64,000 nucleotides of DNA from positions 201,001-265,000 of the forward strand of contig NZ_AP028031.1 of the NCBI RefSeq assembly GCF_030296915.1. The letters run 5' to 3'. Below, piece by piece: positions 17,601-26,857 of this stretch (positions are counted from its first letter, which is position 1; the number at the start of each line of letters is the position of its first letter). Source of the stretch: Anaerostipes hadrus ATCC 29173 = JCM 17467 (lineage in GTDB: Bacteria; Bacillota; Clostridia; Lachnospirales; Lachnospiraceae). The notes below the pieces were generated by a model, which was not told the origin of the DNA, searched no databases, and worked only from the letters and a program-made list of their open reading frames with translations. A program made the position numbers and the translations under genes.

Positions 17601-18698
17601 ATGAGTTATTATAGTGTGAATTTACCAAGTTATACGATCGGAGAGGGATGTTATAAAGAGATTCCGCATACAACAAGATTTTATGGAAAAACAGCTGTTG
17701 TGATCGGTGGAAAGATCGCGATGTCTAAAGCAAAAGATAAGATCTTAGAAGGAATCAAAGATTCCGATGTAGAAATCCTTGATTTTATCTGGTACGGTGG
17801 TGATTCCACCTATGAAAATGGTAACGCATTGATCGACATGGACGTTGTCAAGAAAGCAGACATGATCTTCGCAGTCGGTGGAGGACGTGCCTGTGATACA
17901 TGTAAATACGTGGCAAATGAAATGGATAAACCATTATTCTGCTTCCCAACCGTAGCATCAAACTGTGCATCTGTCACAGCAATCTCTGTAATTTATAACC
18001 CAGATGGATCATTCAGAGAATATTACTATCCAAAGAATGCAAACCATACATTCATCGAATCATCCATCATCGCTGATTCACCAGAAGAATTATTATGGGC
18101 AGGAATCGGAGATGCATTAAGCAAAGAATGTGAAGCAGTATTTGCATCCAAAGAAGACGAATTATCCCATACACCAATGATGGGAGTACAGCTAAGTAAG
18201 ATCTGTACTACACCACTTGTTGAATATGGAAAGAAAGCATTGGACGACTTAAGAGCGAATAAAGTATCTTATGAATTAGAACAGGTAGCGTTAGACATCA
18301 TCATCAGTACAGGATTAGTATCTAACATGGTAAGTGCAGCACCAAAATATTACTATAACTCAAGCCTTGCACACTGTGTATATTACGGATCAACCGTTAC
18401 AAAAGGCGGAGAAAAACATTTACATGGAGAAATCGTATCATTAGGTGTGCTATGCTTGTTAACATTCGGAAAAGAATACGAAGAAAGAGAACGAATCGCA
18501 AAATTCAACCTAAGTATGGGACTGCCAGTATGCTTTGAAGACATTGAGATCACAGAAGATGATTTTGATGCAATGGCAGAGAAAGCAATGACCACTACAG
18601 AATGGGACTTCAAACCTGAGAATGCTGGGGTTACGAAGGAAAGCTTTATTCAGTGTATGAAAGAAACAGATGAATATGGTAGAAGTATAAAATTTTAA
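17601..18698 (+). CDS. Iron-containing alcohol dehydrogenase, glycerol-dehydrogenase-like
   Basis: NAD-dependent dehydrogenase of the group III fold (GldA-related). The 365-aa protein has FAVGGGRACDTCKYVA for NAD binding and FPTVASNCASVTAISVIY. Metal-ligand regions are seen at GDALSKECEA (Asp), LAHCVYYG (His) and KHLHGEIVSLG (His). The physiological alcohol is unknown; glycerol or a similar polyol is the family norm. GAAAGAAGGCAACG precedes the ATG. The gene's last codons read into the start of a composite repeat (AATTTTAATTTGTAAG), so the stop is at the repeat boundary. Confidence 0.85.
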   Translation: MSYYSVNLPSYTIGEGCYKEIPHTTRFYGKTAVVIGGKIAMSKAKDKILEGIKDSDVEILDFIWYGGDSTYENGNALIDMDVVKKADMIFAVGGGRACDTCKYVANEMDKPLFCFPTVASNCASVTAISVIYNPDGSFREYYYPKNANHTFIESSIIADSPEELLWAGIGDALSKECEAVFASKEDELSHTPMMGVQLSKICTTPLVEYGKKALDDLRANKVSYELEQVALDIIISTGLVSNMVSAAPKYYYNSSLAHCVYYGSTVTKGGEKHLHGEIVSLGVLCLLTFGKEYEERERIAKFNLSMGLPVCFEDIEITEDDFDAMAEKAMTTTEWDFKPENAGVTKESFIQCMKETDEYGRSIKF

Positions 18699-18728
18699 TT
18701 TGTAAGTTGGCCAACTGTAGATTTCGAG
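18699..18728 (+). repeat. Repeat lead-in TTGGCCAACTGTAG next to a stop codon
   Basis: TTTGTAAGTTGGCCAACTGT begins directly after the TAA and is followed by AGATTTCGAG. Nearly the same lead-in follows the genes ending at 39092 and 60088. Confidence 0.75.
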
Positions 18729-18957
18729 TATATGATAAAAAATAAATAAACGATTGGAAGCGCAGCTAGAGAATTTTCCTCACGTTTTTACAGATCGCTG
18801 ATTCGCCGGCTTTCCTTGCGTAACTCGCCTTCAAAGGTATTGAAAATCAGAACTCTTTGAGGCTCAAACAACGCACTAAGCCGGCTGCGAATCCGTAAAA
18901 AACGTGGCAAAATTCTAATGCTGCGCTTCCAATCGTTTATTTATTTTTTATCATATA
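18729..18957. repeat. Long palindromic repeat, type B (copy 1)
   Basis: Outer arms TATATGATAAAAAATAAATA and its complement ending at 18957, extended by AACGATTGGAAGCGCAGC. Inner arms CACGTTTTTACAGATCGC and GCGAATCCGTAAAAAACGTG. The core resembles that at 60119-60348; a core-less copy is at 39137-39208. Confidence 0.9.
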
Positions 18958-19357
18958 CCAGAAGTCTAAAGTGTGGACAATTACAAGATTGGAAAATTTA
19001 AGTGGATGTGTATGGAGAACAGTATTGATTGTAAAATAGGGGATTTTTAAACAGAAGGTAATGTTATTATGTGTCATAAACATCTCGATAAATCGGTGCT
19101 TATGCATCTCTTTAAATTTCCGTTTACGAATACAAAAATTATTATCCAATACCGTTTAACATACACACCCTGTAGTGATTTGAATAGCGTTCCGTTGTAT
19201 GAGATATAAATATTTGTTCTTATCTTATTTCTATCTCATACATGAAACACTATTACAAATCACAATTTAAGAAAATCATAAGTATATTTCACATTTTCCG
19301 TTATATTTCGCAACACCGCTCGATGTATAATAACAACATAAGGAGGTGCATTGCAGG
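18958..19357. repeat. Composite-repeat linker and core-less palindrome
   Basis: No gene is seen. It holds CATCTCGATAAATCGGTGCT (19081), the linker CCAATACCGTTTAACATACA (19146) and a 47-bp core-less palindrome at 19196-19242 (TGTATGAGATA to TATCTCATACA). The tail ATTACAAATCACAATTT (19251-19267) recurs at 20504-20520. A TATAAT at 19326-19331 is a possible -10 for the next gene, with no good -35. Confidence 0.7.
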
Positions 19358-20101
19358 ATGAGACGTATAACAGTTTATTTTATCTGCCTCTTCATGATGC
19401 TAGGAAATATAAAATTCGTATCCGCAGATACAGAGATCAACAGGATCATGAACAATAAAAATCAAGATGTTTTGTTTGTGGGATCTGTAACTTATGTTTC
19501 AGATAACTATTTTGTTTTAAGTGCAAAGGATTATATCAACACAGAATCAACATCAGAAGCAATTGCAAAAAGAACGGAAGATCATCGATATGTCATCATG
19601 AAGAATGAAAATATAAAATATACGTCATCCTATCATGAGAAAACAACGGTTGAAGAAGGAGATCATGTGATTGCATCATTAAAGAAGACAAAAGGGAAAT
19701 GGACCATTTCCAACGGGTTATATGAAACAGACAGTGATGATTATCAGACACTAGCCGTAAAAGCATATAATAAAAATCCGGATGTCCAAAGTATTATGTT
19801 AAAATACTTCGTTAACACAGATGGAATGATGAAAAAATTCTCCTGTAACACAGATGGAAGCAAAGTTTATTACCAAAGCAAAAAGATTTATGATGCGAGG
19901 TGGAATATGAAGAAATATTTAACGATTGAAGAGATTAGAAATTCAGAGAAGCTAAAACAAATGGATCATAAAACAAGTCTGGTAGATGATATAGAAGAAA
20001 AAACGACGTTTAAAACACGAAAATGGATTATGTTTGTGATTGATATGGCAGCAATTGTGGTAGTTATTGGGCTGCTTAAGAATCGGAAGAAGAAAAATTA
20101 A
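19358..20101 (+). CDS. Exported protein with C-terminal membrane anchor, unknown function
   Basis: A 247-aa protein with a signal peptide (MRRITVYFICLFMMLGNIKF, cut near VSA). An extracytoplasmic part of about 190 residues includes a beta-rich stretch GSVTYVSDNYFVLSAKDYIN and GDHVIASLKKTKGKWTISNG. A single transmembrane helix near the end (WIMFVIDMAAIVVVIGLL) precedes a basic tail. ATG at 19358 is chosen with AGGAGG 11 nt upstream; GTG at 19346 overlaps that site. The GDHVxxxL part resembles small OB-like extracytoplasmic domains, but no family is recognised. It is an isolated gene between two composite repeats. Confidence 0.65.
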   Translation: MRRITVYFICLFMMLGNIKFVSADTEINRIMNNKNQDVLFVGSVTYVSDNYFVLSAKDYINTESTSEAIAKRTEDHRYVIMKNENIKYTSSYHEKTTVEEGDHVIASLKKTKGKWTISNGLYETDSDDYQTLAVKAYNKNPDVQSIMLKYFVNTDGMMKKFSCNTDGSKVYYQSKKIYDARWNMKKYLTIEEIRNSEKLKQMDHKTSLVDDIEEKTTFKTRKWIMFVIDMAAIVVVIGLLKNRKKKN

Positions 20102-20124
20102 TTTGTATAACGGAAATGTATCGA

Positions 20125-20324
20125 GTATTCATAAAAACATAAAAAAAGATAGAGGTACGAAAAACGAATTCCATTGACGGATTTTTTGCAAAACGCCGAT
20201 CCGCCAACACTCCTGCACAACTCACTGCGTTCAAACAGTGCCCGTGTTGGCTGCGATTTTGCAAAAGATCCTATGGAATTCTATCATTTCGTACATCTAT
20301 CTTTTTTTATGTTTTTATGAATAC
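20125..20324. repeat. Long palindromic repeat, type C (copy 2, inverted)
   Basis: GTATTCATAAAAACAT through ATGTTTTTATGAATAC. It is the same element as 64-263 in reverse orientation, including the flanking CTGAAGACATTCT. The lead-in TTTGTATAACGGAAATG begins directly after the TAA at 20101. The inner arms contain GGATTTTTTGCAAAACG and TGCGATTTTGCAAAAGATCC. Confidence 0.85.
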
Positions 20325-20520
20325 CTGAAGACATTCTCGTATAAAATTAAGAATTTTCAAACGGAAGGGTGTGTATGTTAAACGATATTGGTTTTCAATT
20401 TTTGTAGTGGTAGACAGATGTTTATTATATTCCAAAATATCTCGCTAAATCGGTGCTTTAAAAGTCTTTTTATCTTCTTTCTGACTCATACATGCAACAC
20501 TACCTACAAATCACAATTTT
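20325..20520. repeat. Composite-repeat linker and half palindrome before pdp
   Basis: The linker is inverted here (GTGTGTATGTTAAACGATAT, 20369). It is followed by TTTTTGTAGTGGTAGACAGA, ATCTCGCTAAATCGGTGCTT (20441) and one arm only of the type A outer stem (TTTTTATCTTCTTTCTGACTC, shown in part), then CTACAAATCACAATTTT. No gene is seen. A TATACT at about 20525 could be the -10 for pdp. Confidence 0.7.
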
Positions 20521-20562
20521 GTGTTATACTATATACAACAAAAAGCAAAGGAGGCCGAATCT

Positions 20563-21867
20563 ATGAGAATGTATGATCTGATACTAAAAAAGAGACAAGG
20601 GAAACCTTTGACGAAAGATGAGATTCAATGGATGATCCGTGAATACACAGATGGCAGGATACCGGATTATCAGATGTCAGCTTTGTTGATGGCGATCTGT
20701 TTTCAAGGGCTTGATAAAGAAGAAACTTATGAGCTTACGATGGCAATGGCGCGAAGTGGTGAGATGCTTGATCTGTCTCAGATTCAGGGGATCAAGGTTG
20801 ATAAGCATAGTACGGGAGGGGTTGGAGATAAGACTTCTTTGGCGTTGACACCGATTGTTGCTTCGCTTGGAATCCCGGTTGCTAAGATGTCTGGGCGTGG
20901 ACTTGGTCATACTGGGGGTACGATCGATAAACTGGAGAGTATTCCAGGTTTTTCAACACAGCTTGAAGATGATGCGTTTGAAGAACAAGTGAATTCAATT
21001 GGTATTTCAATCATGGGGCAGACGAAGGATCTTGCACCAGCAGATAAATTGTTGTATGCATTGCGGGATGTGACCGCAACGGTGGATCAGATTTCTTTGA
21101 TCGCAAGCAGTATTATGAGTAAGAAGCTGGCAGCAGGAGCAGATGCGATCTTGTTGGATGTAAAGACCGGAAGCGGTGCATTTATGAAGGAAGAATCTGA
21201 TGCGATGCAACTTGCCAAAGAGATGGTAGAGATTGGAAAGAGTGCTGGAAGGAAGATGACGGCTGTGATCACGAATATGGATGAACCTCTTGGAATGGCA
21301 GTTGGAAATATTCTGGAAGTCAAAGAAGCGATCGATACATTAAAAGGCAATGGACCAGATGATTTTGTGGAGCTTATTGAGACATTGGCTTCGCATATGC
21401 TGATCCTTGGCGGTGCGGCGAAGGATTTTGATGAAGGACTTATGAGAGTCCGGGAATCTATTCAAAGTGGGAAAGCATTGGATAAATTCAAACAATTTGT
21501 TGCTGCACAAGGTGGTGATACGAAATACATCGATCATCCAGAGTTATTTGAACAGGCAGATACTATAGAAGAAATACGATCAGAACAAGATGGATTTGTC
21601 GGAAGTATTGATGCACAGGAAATGGGAATCTGCTCTTTGATCCTTGGTGGAGGAAGAGAAACGAAGGAAAGTGTGATCGATCCAACGGTTGGACTTGTTT
21701 TCTCAAAGAAGGTTGCGGATCCTGTGAAGAAAGGCGATGTGCTTGCAACAATTTATGGAAATGATGAAGAAAAAGTAAAACAGGCAGTTCTTCATTTTAA
21801 AGAAAACTACCATATAATAGAAGAAAAACCAATGAAACCGATAATGATCCGGGAAGTATTATCTTAA
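20563..21867 (+). CDS. pdp: Pyrimidine-nucleoside phosphorylase
   Basis: Phosphorolyses uridine, thymidine and deoxyuridine to the base plus (deoxy)ribose 1-phosphate, in the cytosol. The start is ATG at 20563 with AAAGGAGG upstream; an in-frame extension back to 20521 lacks a site. The 434-aa protein carries the family signature SGRGLGHTGGTIDKLESIPG, preceded by VDKHSTGGVGDKTSL, and KTGSGAFM. The C-terminal domain runs SIDAQEMG, LGGGRET, DPTVGLVF and GDVLATIY. Alone rather than in a deo operon. Confidence 0.95.
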   Translation: MRMYDLILKKRQGKPLTKDEIQWMIREYTDGRIPDYQMSALLMAICFQGLDKEETYELTMAMARSGEMLDLSQIQGIKVDKHSTGGVGDKTSLALTPIVASLGIPVAKMSGRGLGHTGGTIDKLESIPGFSTQLEDDAFEEQVNSIGISIMGQTKDLAPADKLLYALRDVTATVDQISLIASSIMSKKLAAGADAILLDVKTGSGAFMKEESDAMQLAKEMVEIGKSAGRKMTAVITNMDEPLGMAVGNILEVKEAIDTLKGNGPDDFVELIETLASHMLILGGAAKDFDEGLMRVRESIQSGKALDKFKQFVAAQGGDTKYIDHPELFEQADTIEEIRSEQDGFVGSIDAQEMGICSLILGGGRETKESVIDPTVGLVFSKKVADPVKKGDVLATIYGNDEEKVKQAVLHFKENYHIIEEKPMKPIMIREVLS

Positions 21868-21904
21868 ATCTATTTGCATAAAATGATAAAAAGGATAGAG
21901 ATCC

Positions 21905-22309
21905 ATGAAACAAAGAATCTGGATATTTATTTTTAGTATTATTTTATGTGTGATTTTGACAGGATGTATCAAAAAGGATGAACGAGGACAAAAACAGAAG
22001 GTTGTATATGTTGTCTGTAGAAGAAGTGTGATCCCAGTACAATTAGGCAAACTGATCGATGAACAAAAGAGGGAAGCATTTCATTTTACATATACAACAG
22101 GTGGTTTTACTTATTATGTGATCGGATATGGAAGACAGCCGGGGAGCGGCTATAAGATCAAGGTTAGAGAATTTAGTGCAGACCGGACACATATTTATAT
22201 TGATACGATACTGACAGGGGTTACAAAAGAGCACCAGAAGCATGGAAAATCTTATCCATATATTGTACTAAAAAGCCAGTTTTACGAAAAAGATGTGATT
22301 TTTCACTAA
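21905..22309 (+). CDS. PrcB-like lipoprotein
   Basis: A 134-aa exported lipoprotein with lipobox VILTGC (Cys near 22). The remainder resembles the PrcB C-terminal domain found in many clostridial lipoproteins: YYVIGYGRQPGSGYKIKVRE and the closing YPYIVLKSQFYEKDV. In Treponema, PrcB is an accessory subunit of a surface protease complex; whether this protein partners a protease is unknown. It starts 37 nt after pdp and lies 87 nt before ftsH, which has its own promoter. Confidence 0.75.
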   Translation: MKQRIWIFIFSIILCVILTGCIKKDERGQKQKVVYVVCRRSVIPVQLGKLIDEQKREAFHFTYTTGGFTYYVIGYGRQPGSGYKIKVREFSADRTHIYIDTILTGVTKEHQKHGKSYPYIVLKSQFYEKDVIFH

Positions 22310-22336
22310 AATTATAAAAAGTTTAGAATAGTTTTA

Positions 22337-22365
22337 TTGATTTATAAAATCAGAAAACATATAAT
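22337..22365 (+). promoter_or_regulatory. Promoter of ftsH
   Basis: TTGATT (22337-22342), a 17-nt spacer, TATAAT (22360-22365), about 30 nt before the start codon. Confidence 0.7.
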
Positions 22366-22396
22366 GGTGCTTATGAATCAAAGGAGGAGCTGACAT

Positions 22397-24436
22397 TTGA
22401 ATAATCAACAGAATAATAAGAATGATAAAAATGATAAAGATAACAAGAAGAAAAACGCGAAGATTCTTGCAATCTTCCTGATCGTTTCAATTCTTGGTAC
22501 TTTCTTTTTTAATTCGATTTTAACAAAATGGAGAAACGGAACGGAGAAAACGATTTCGTACAATAAATTTGTCACAATGCTTGATAAAGATCAGGTAAAA
22601 AGTGTAAAGGTCACAGACAGCCAGTTGAAAGTGACACCAAAGAACGAGGGAAATCCTTTTTACAAGACAACATATACGGTACAGAGGATCAGCGGAGATT
22701 ATGAACTGGTGAATCGTCTGATCAAGAGTAAGATCGCATTTGAACAGGAACCAGAAGATCCGATGGATACTTTCTTATCGATATTGATCAGTTTGATCCC
22801 TACGATCGTGATCTTTGGATTCCTTGTCATGATGATGCGAAGAAGCAGCGGAATGATGGGGGTTGGAAAGTCCAATGCGAAGGTATATGTTGAGAAGAAG
22901 ACAGGAGTGACATTTGCAGATGTTGCGGGACAGGGAGAAGCGAAGGAAACACTGACAGAGATGGTAGATTTTCTTCATCACCCAGAACGATACACAGAGA
23001 TTGGTGCGAAGCTGCCAAAAGGTGCATTGCTTGTAGGACCTCCGGGTACTGGTAAGACATTGCTTGCCAAAGCAGTAGCAGGAGAAGCAGGAGTTCCATT
23101 CTTTTCACTTTCTGGTTCTGACTTTGTAGAGATGTTTGTCGGAGTCGGAGCATCCAGAGTTCGTGACTTATTTAAACAGGCACAGCAGATGGCACCATGT
23201 ATTATTTTTATTGATGAGATCGACGCTATTGGTAAGAGTCGTGATAATGGAATGCATGGTGGAGGAAATGATGAACGTGAACAGACATTGAATGCTTTAC
23301 TTGCAGAGATGGATGGATTTGATACATCCAAAGGTATCATTATTCTTGCAGCAACAAACCGTCCAGAAGTCTTAGACAAAGCCCTTCTTCGTCCAGGACG
23401 TTTTGACCGCCGTGTTATTGTAGAACGCCCAGACTTAAAGGGAAGAATTGAGACATTAAAAGTACATGCCAAAGATGTGAAGATGGATGAGACCGTTGAT
23501 TTTGAAGAAATCGCACTGGCAACCAGTGGAGCTGTTGGATCTGATCTTGCAAATATGATCAACGAAGCAGCACTTGGAGCTGTCAAGGCAGGAAGAAAGG
23601 CTGTTTCACAGAAAGACTTATTTGAAGCAGTGGAAGTTGTCATTGCTGGTAAGGAGAAGAAGGACAGAATTCTTGGCGATGAAGAGAAACACATCGTTGC
23701 ATACCATGAAGTCGGACATGCACTGGTTATGGCATTGCAAAAAGAATCAGAACCAGTACAGAAGATCACCATCGTACCTCGTACCATGGGAGCACTTGGA
23801 TATACAATGCAGCGTCCAGAAGAAGAAAAATATTTAAATAAGAAGGATGAGATGTTAGCAGACCTTGTATCATTCTTCGGTGGACGTGCGGCAGAAGAAG
23901 TGAAGTTTAACTCTGTCACAACAGGAGCATCCAATGATATTGAGCGTGCCACAGCGATCGCAAGAGCGATGGTAACACAGTATGGTATGTCCGATGAATT
24001 TGGATTGATCGGTTTAGAGTCCATTACAAACCGATACTTAGATGGACGTGCAGTTATGAACTGTGCAGAGACAACAGCAGCGAAAGTCGATGAAGTTGTC
24101 ATGAAGATGTTAAAAGAAGCTTACGCCAAAGCAGTCACATACATTCGTGAAAATATGGACATTCTTGACGAAGCAGCAGAGTTTTTGATCCAGCGTGAGA
24201 CGATCACAGGAAAAGAATTCATGGAAATCTTCAACAAATACAAGAATCCAGTAGAAGAGTCTGATAAAAATGTATCAGAGACAGATGAAAACGTATCAGA
24301 GACAGCTGAAAATGATGCAGAAATTTCAGAAGCAGAGGTGAAAACAGATTCTGAGATCAAGACAGAAGAAGAAAATACATCGACATATAATACTGGATAT
24401 GCCCAGTGGGTGGAAGATGATGACGATGAAGAATAA
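22397..24436 (+). CDS. ftsH: ATP-dependent zinc metalloprotease FtsH
   Basis: Membrane-bound hexameric AAA+ protease degrading damaged membrane and regulatory proteins. TTG at 22397 follows AAAGGAGGAG. The 679-aa protein has two transmembrane helices (about 23-40 and 125-145) with a small extracytoplasmic domain between them. The AAA module has GPPGTGKT (about 214), [11 protein letters not shown] and the second region of homology [18 protein letters not shown]. The zinc site is HEVGH (about 436). An acidic tail with repeated SE/ENVSET units is at 630-679. The tail is longer and more repetitive than usual. A terminator follows. Confidence 0.97.
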   Translation: MNNQQNNKNDKNDKDNKKKNAKILAIFLIVSILGTFFFNSILTKWRNGTEKTISYNKFVTMLDKDQVKSVKVTDSQLKVTPKNEGNPFYKTTYTVQRISGDYELVNRLIKSKIAFEQEPEDPMDTFLSILISLIPTIVIFGFLVMMMRRSSGMMGVGKSNAKVYVEKKTGVTFADVAGQGEAKETLTEMVDFLHHPERYTEIGAKLPKGALLVGPPGTGKTLLAKAVAGEAGVPFFSLSGSDFVEMFVGVGASRVRDLFKQAQQMAPCIIFIDEIDAIGKSRDNGMHGGGNDEREQTLNALLAEMDGFDTSKGIIILAATNRPEVLDKALLRPGRFDRRVIVERPDLKGRIETLKVHAKDVKMDETVDFEEIALATSGAVGSDLANMINEAALGAVKAGRKAVSQKDLFEAVEVVIAGKEKKDRILGDEEKHIVAYHEVGHALVMALQKESEPVQKITIVPRTMGALGYTMQRPEEEKYLNKKDEMLADLVSFFGGRAAEEVKFNSVTTGASNDIERATAIARAMVTQYGMSDEFGLIGLESITNRYLDGRAVMNCAETTAAKVDEVVMKMLKEAYAKAVTYIRENMDILDEAAEFLIQRETITGKEFMEIFNKYKNPVEESDKNVSETDENVSETAENDAEISEAEVKTDSEIKTEEENTSTYNTGYAQWVEDDDDEE

Positions 24437-24477
24437 TCTGTCAGAGTCAGTGAACAAAATAAAATAGCGAAAAGCAT

Positions 24478-24521
24478 AAAAATGCGGAGACGATCGATCA
24501 AACGAATGTCTCCGCATTTTT
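24478..24521. terminator. Bidirectional terminator between ftsH and the SDR gene
   Basis: AAAAATGCGGAGAC and GTCTCCGCATTTTT pair around a 16-nt loop. It serves convergent ftsH (+) and the SDR gene (-). Confidence 0.9.
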
Positions 24522-24584
24522 CCATATAGCTGATATAAAAGGATGCCAAAGGTAAAAAATACATTCTATCCTCAGCAGGTCTTG

Positions 24585-25175
24585 TTACGGCCTTAATCCC
24601 ATTCCACCTTCTAAGGTAAGTGTTTCTCCGTTCATATATTTGAAATCAGGCGAAGCTAACTGAACGCATACTCTTCCGATTTCTTTCTCAACATCTCCAT
24701 AATGTCCTGCAGGAGGCATTTTAACATTAGCTTCAAAGGCTTCAGGATAAGCCTGCTGGAAATTTTCAAGCTGTGCTGTCCATGCGAGTGGACAAATGAT
24801 ATTAGCATTGATGCCGTCAGGACCCCATTCATTTGCGGCAACTCCAGAAGCAGATGCCTGTGCATTATTGATCAGAACATCGATCCGTCCGAATTTGGCG
24901 ATTGTTTCATCAATGACATTCTGCACGACTGTCTCGTTGTCAGCACCGGCACTTACATCGGCTTGGACTGGTAGAACTTCGATATTGTATAATCTCTCGA
25001 GTTCCTCTTTGGCATCGGCAAGTTTCTGTTTATTTCTTCCTGTAATAACGAGGTTTGCACCTTCCTTTGCGTATGCAGTTGCAATTCCATAACCAATAGA
25101 CCCACAGCTTCCATCTTTTAATACAGATCTTCCGCCACCAGTGATGATGGCTGTTTTACCTTTTAAAAATCCCAT
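24585..25175 (-). pseudogene. Short-chain dehydrogenase with the catalytic segment deleted in frame
   Basis: A 196-residue SDR, where the family is about 250-260. The N-terminal Rossmann part is intact: TGGGRSVLKDGSCGSIGYG, then ADVSAGADNE and VLINNAQASASG. At about residue 112 the sequence jumps directly to ANEWGPDGINANIICPLAW, which normally follows the active-site helix. The segment holding the catalytic Ser and the YxxxK motif is therefore absent, about 60 residues. The reading frame remains open, so a folded but inactive protein is conceivable. Most likely a recent in-frame deletion. A weak purine tract (GGAAGG) precedes the ATG at 25175. Confidence 0.7.
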
Positions 25176-25244
25176 AAGTTTTACCTTCCATTATTAAGTG
25201 ATGAGACAATCATAACAAATAAATTGTGTGGAATCAAGGAATAA

Positions 25245-25290
25245 TTTCGTTAATTATCTGACAATTATGCTAATTTATTAATTAACGAAA
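25245..25290. promoter_or_regulatory. Inverted repeat in the SDR/sugar-operon gap
   Basis: Perfect 12-nt arms TTTCGTTAATTA (25245-25256) and TAATTAACGAAA (25279-25290), 22 nt apart. Just beyond is a second inverted repeat, ATTCCG-ATC-CGGAAT, at 25293-25307. Both lie upstream of the minus-strand SDR start and far upstream of the sugar operon. The gap 25176-25732 otherwise holds no gene. Confidence 0.5.
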
Positions 25291-25607
25291 AGATTCCGAT
25301 CCGGAATGAACTAAATTTGGAACAACATAAAAAAATCTGTATCTTACAGAAAAAAGAAAGGAATAAAAAGAAAACCGCAGAAAAACAAATAGAAAACGAG
25401 CGATTTCTGACAGAAAATTCACAAAGAATAAATAAAAACTATCGATAATACAAAATTCATAGATGGGATCTTACGATATAAAACTCAAAATTCTGTATAC
25501 AATATTCAAACATTAGTAAAACTGCACAAAAAACAGATGCCTTCTTTGGAAACAAAGCTCAAAATCTGTGAAATAGAACTAAAATGTTTGAAATCAACAA
25601 AAAATGA

Positions 25608-25636
25608 TTGACTAAAACATAACAGTGTATTAAAAT
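25608..25636 (+). promoter_or_regulatory. Promoter of the sugar/polyol operon
   Basis: TTGACT (25608-25613), a 17-nt spacer, TAAAAT (25631-25636). About 95 nt before the first gene, leaving room for downstream control sites. Confidence 0.6.
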
Positions 25637-25650
25637 AAAGACATCAAATA

Positions 25651-25666
25651 AAGAAAGCGCTTTTTG
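25651..25666. promoter_or_regulatory. Candidate catabolite-repression (cre-like) operator
   Basis: AAGAAAGCGCTTTTTG contains the symmetric centre AAAGCGCTTT shared by LacI/CcpA-type operators, though it departs from the cre consensus at the outer positions. It lies 15 nt after the -10, a position from which a bound regulator would block initiation or elongation. Confidence 0.45.
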
Positions 25667-25732
25667 ATAGAGTAATTAAAAGATAAAAGGTTATTTAAGG
25701 AATTATGTAATCAACATTTTGGAGGTAAAAAT

Positions 25733-26809
25733 ATGAAGGCGATTGTAAGATATGGACAGGCATTTGGTGGTTATACAATGAGAGACGTTCCAGAACCAAC
25801 ATGTGGACCAGAAGACATCATCTTAGAGATCAAAGCAGCAGCAATTTGTGGAGCTGATATGAAACACTGGAGAGTTGATAATGGATCTGATGAATTCAAC
25901 TCAATCCGTGGACATGAGTTTGCAGGAGAGATCGTTCAGGTTGGAGAAAAAGTAACAGATTGGAAAGTAGGACAGAGAGTTGTTTCTGATAACAGTGCTC
26001 ACGTATGTGGTGTCTGCCCAGCTTGCGAAATGGGAGATTTCCTTTGCTGTGAAGAAAAAGTTAACCTTGGATTAGATAATAACACATGGGGTGGAGGATT
26101 CTCAAAATACTGCAAGATTCCTGGAGAAATCTTAAGAATCCACAAACATGCGATCTGGGAGATTCCAGAAGGTGTTAAATATGAAGAAGCAGCAGTACTT
26201 GATCCTATCTGTAACGCATACAAAGCAGTAGCTCAGCAGTCTCACCTGATCCCAGGACAGGACGTTGTAGTATTCGGTACTGGACCACTTGGATTATTCT
26301 CAGTACAGATCGCAAGATTAATGGGAGCTGTAAACATCGTTATGGTAGGCCTTGATGAAGACGTTGATACTCGTTTCCCAGTTGCTTTAGAAGTTGGAGC
26401 TACACACGTAGTTAATGGATCTAAAGAAGATGTTGTAAAACGTTGTACAGAAATCTGCGGAAGAGACAACTTAGGATTAGTGATCGAGTGTTCTGGAGCT
26501 AACATCGCATTAAAACAGGCAATCGAAATGACAAGACCAAACGCTGAGATCGTTCGTGTAGGTATGGGATTCAAACCATTAGAATTCTCTATCAACGATA
26601 TCACATCTTGGAATAAGAGTCTGATCGGTCATATGGCTTATGATTCTACATCTTGGAGAAATGCGATCAGATTACTTGAATCTGGACAGATCAAAGTTCA
26701 GCCACTGATCACACATAGATTAGGATTATCTGAATATGAAAAAGGTTTCGATGCTATGGCAGCAAAAGAAGCTATCAAAGTAATCTTCCACTATGATTTT
26801 GAAGATTAA
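25733..26809 (+). CDS. Zinc-dependent polyol/alcohol dehydrogenase
   Basis: Medium-chain dehydrogenase expected to oxidise a sugar alcohol or hexose derivative with NAD. The 358-aa protein has catalytic-zinc residues in ICGADMKHW and GHEFAGEI. A structural-zinc lobe with four Cys is at CGVCPACEMGDFLCC (about 88-102). The Rossmann core is VVFGTGPLGLFSVQIARLMG. GGAGGTAAAAAT precedes the ATG. First gene of a run of seven + strand genes with short gaps, so it probably shares their transcript. The exact substrate cannot be read from sequence. Confidence 0.88.
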   Translation: MKAIVRYGQAFGGYTMRDVPEPTCGPEDIILEIKAAAICGADMKHWRVDNGSDEFNSIRGHEFAGEIVQVGEKVTDWKVGQRVVSDNSAHVCGVCPACEMGDFLCCEEKVNLGLDNNTWGGGFSKYCKIPGEILRIHKHAIWEIPEGVKYEEAAVLDPICNAYKAVAQQSHLIPGQDVVVFGTGPLGLFSVQIARLMGAVNIVMVGLDEDVDTRFPVALEVGATHVVNGSKEDVVKRCTEICGRDNLGLVIECSGANIALKQAIEMTRPNAEIVRVGMGFKPLEFSINDITSWNKSLIGHMAYDSTSWRNAIRLLESGQIKVQPLITHRLGLSEYEKGFDAMAAKEAIKVIFHYDFED

Positions 26810-26857
26810 TCATTATCAGATTTAAAGACAATTAAGCAGTCTATAAAGGAGCAGAGT

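Noticed and set aside
22978..24102. 374-residue minus-strand frame opposite ftsH
   Set aside because: Antisense shadow of a well-conserved gene; Ser/Ala-rich without recognisable motifs or ribosome site.
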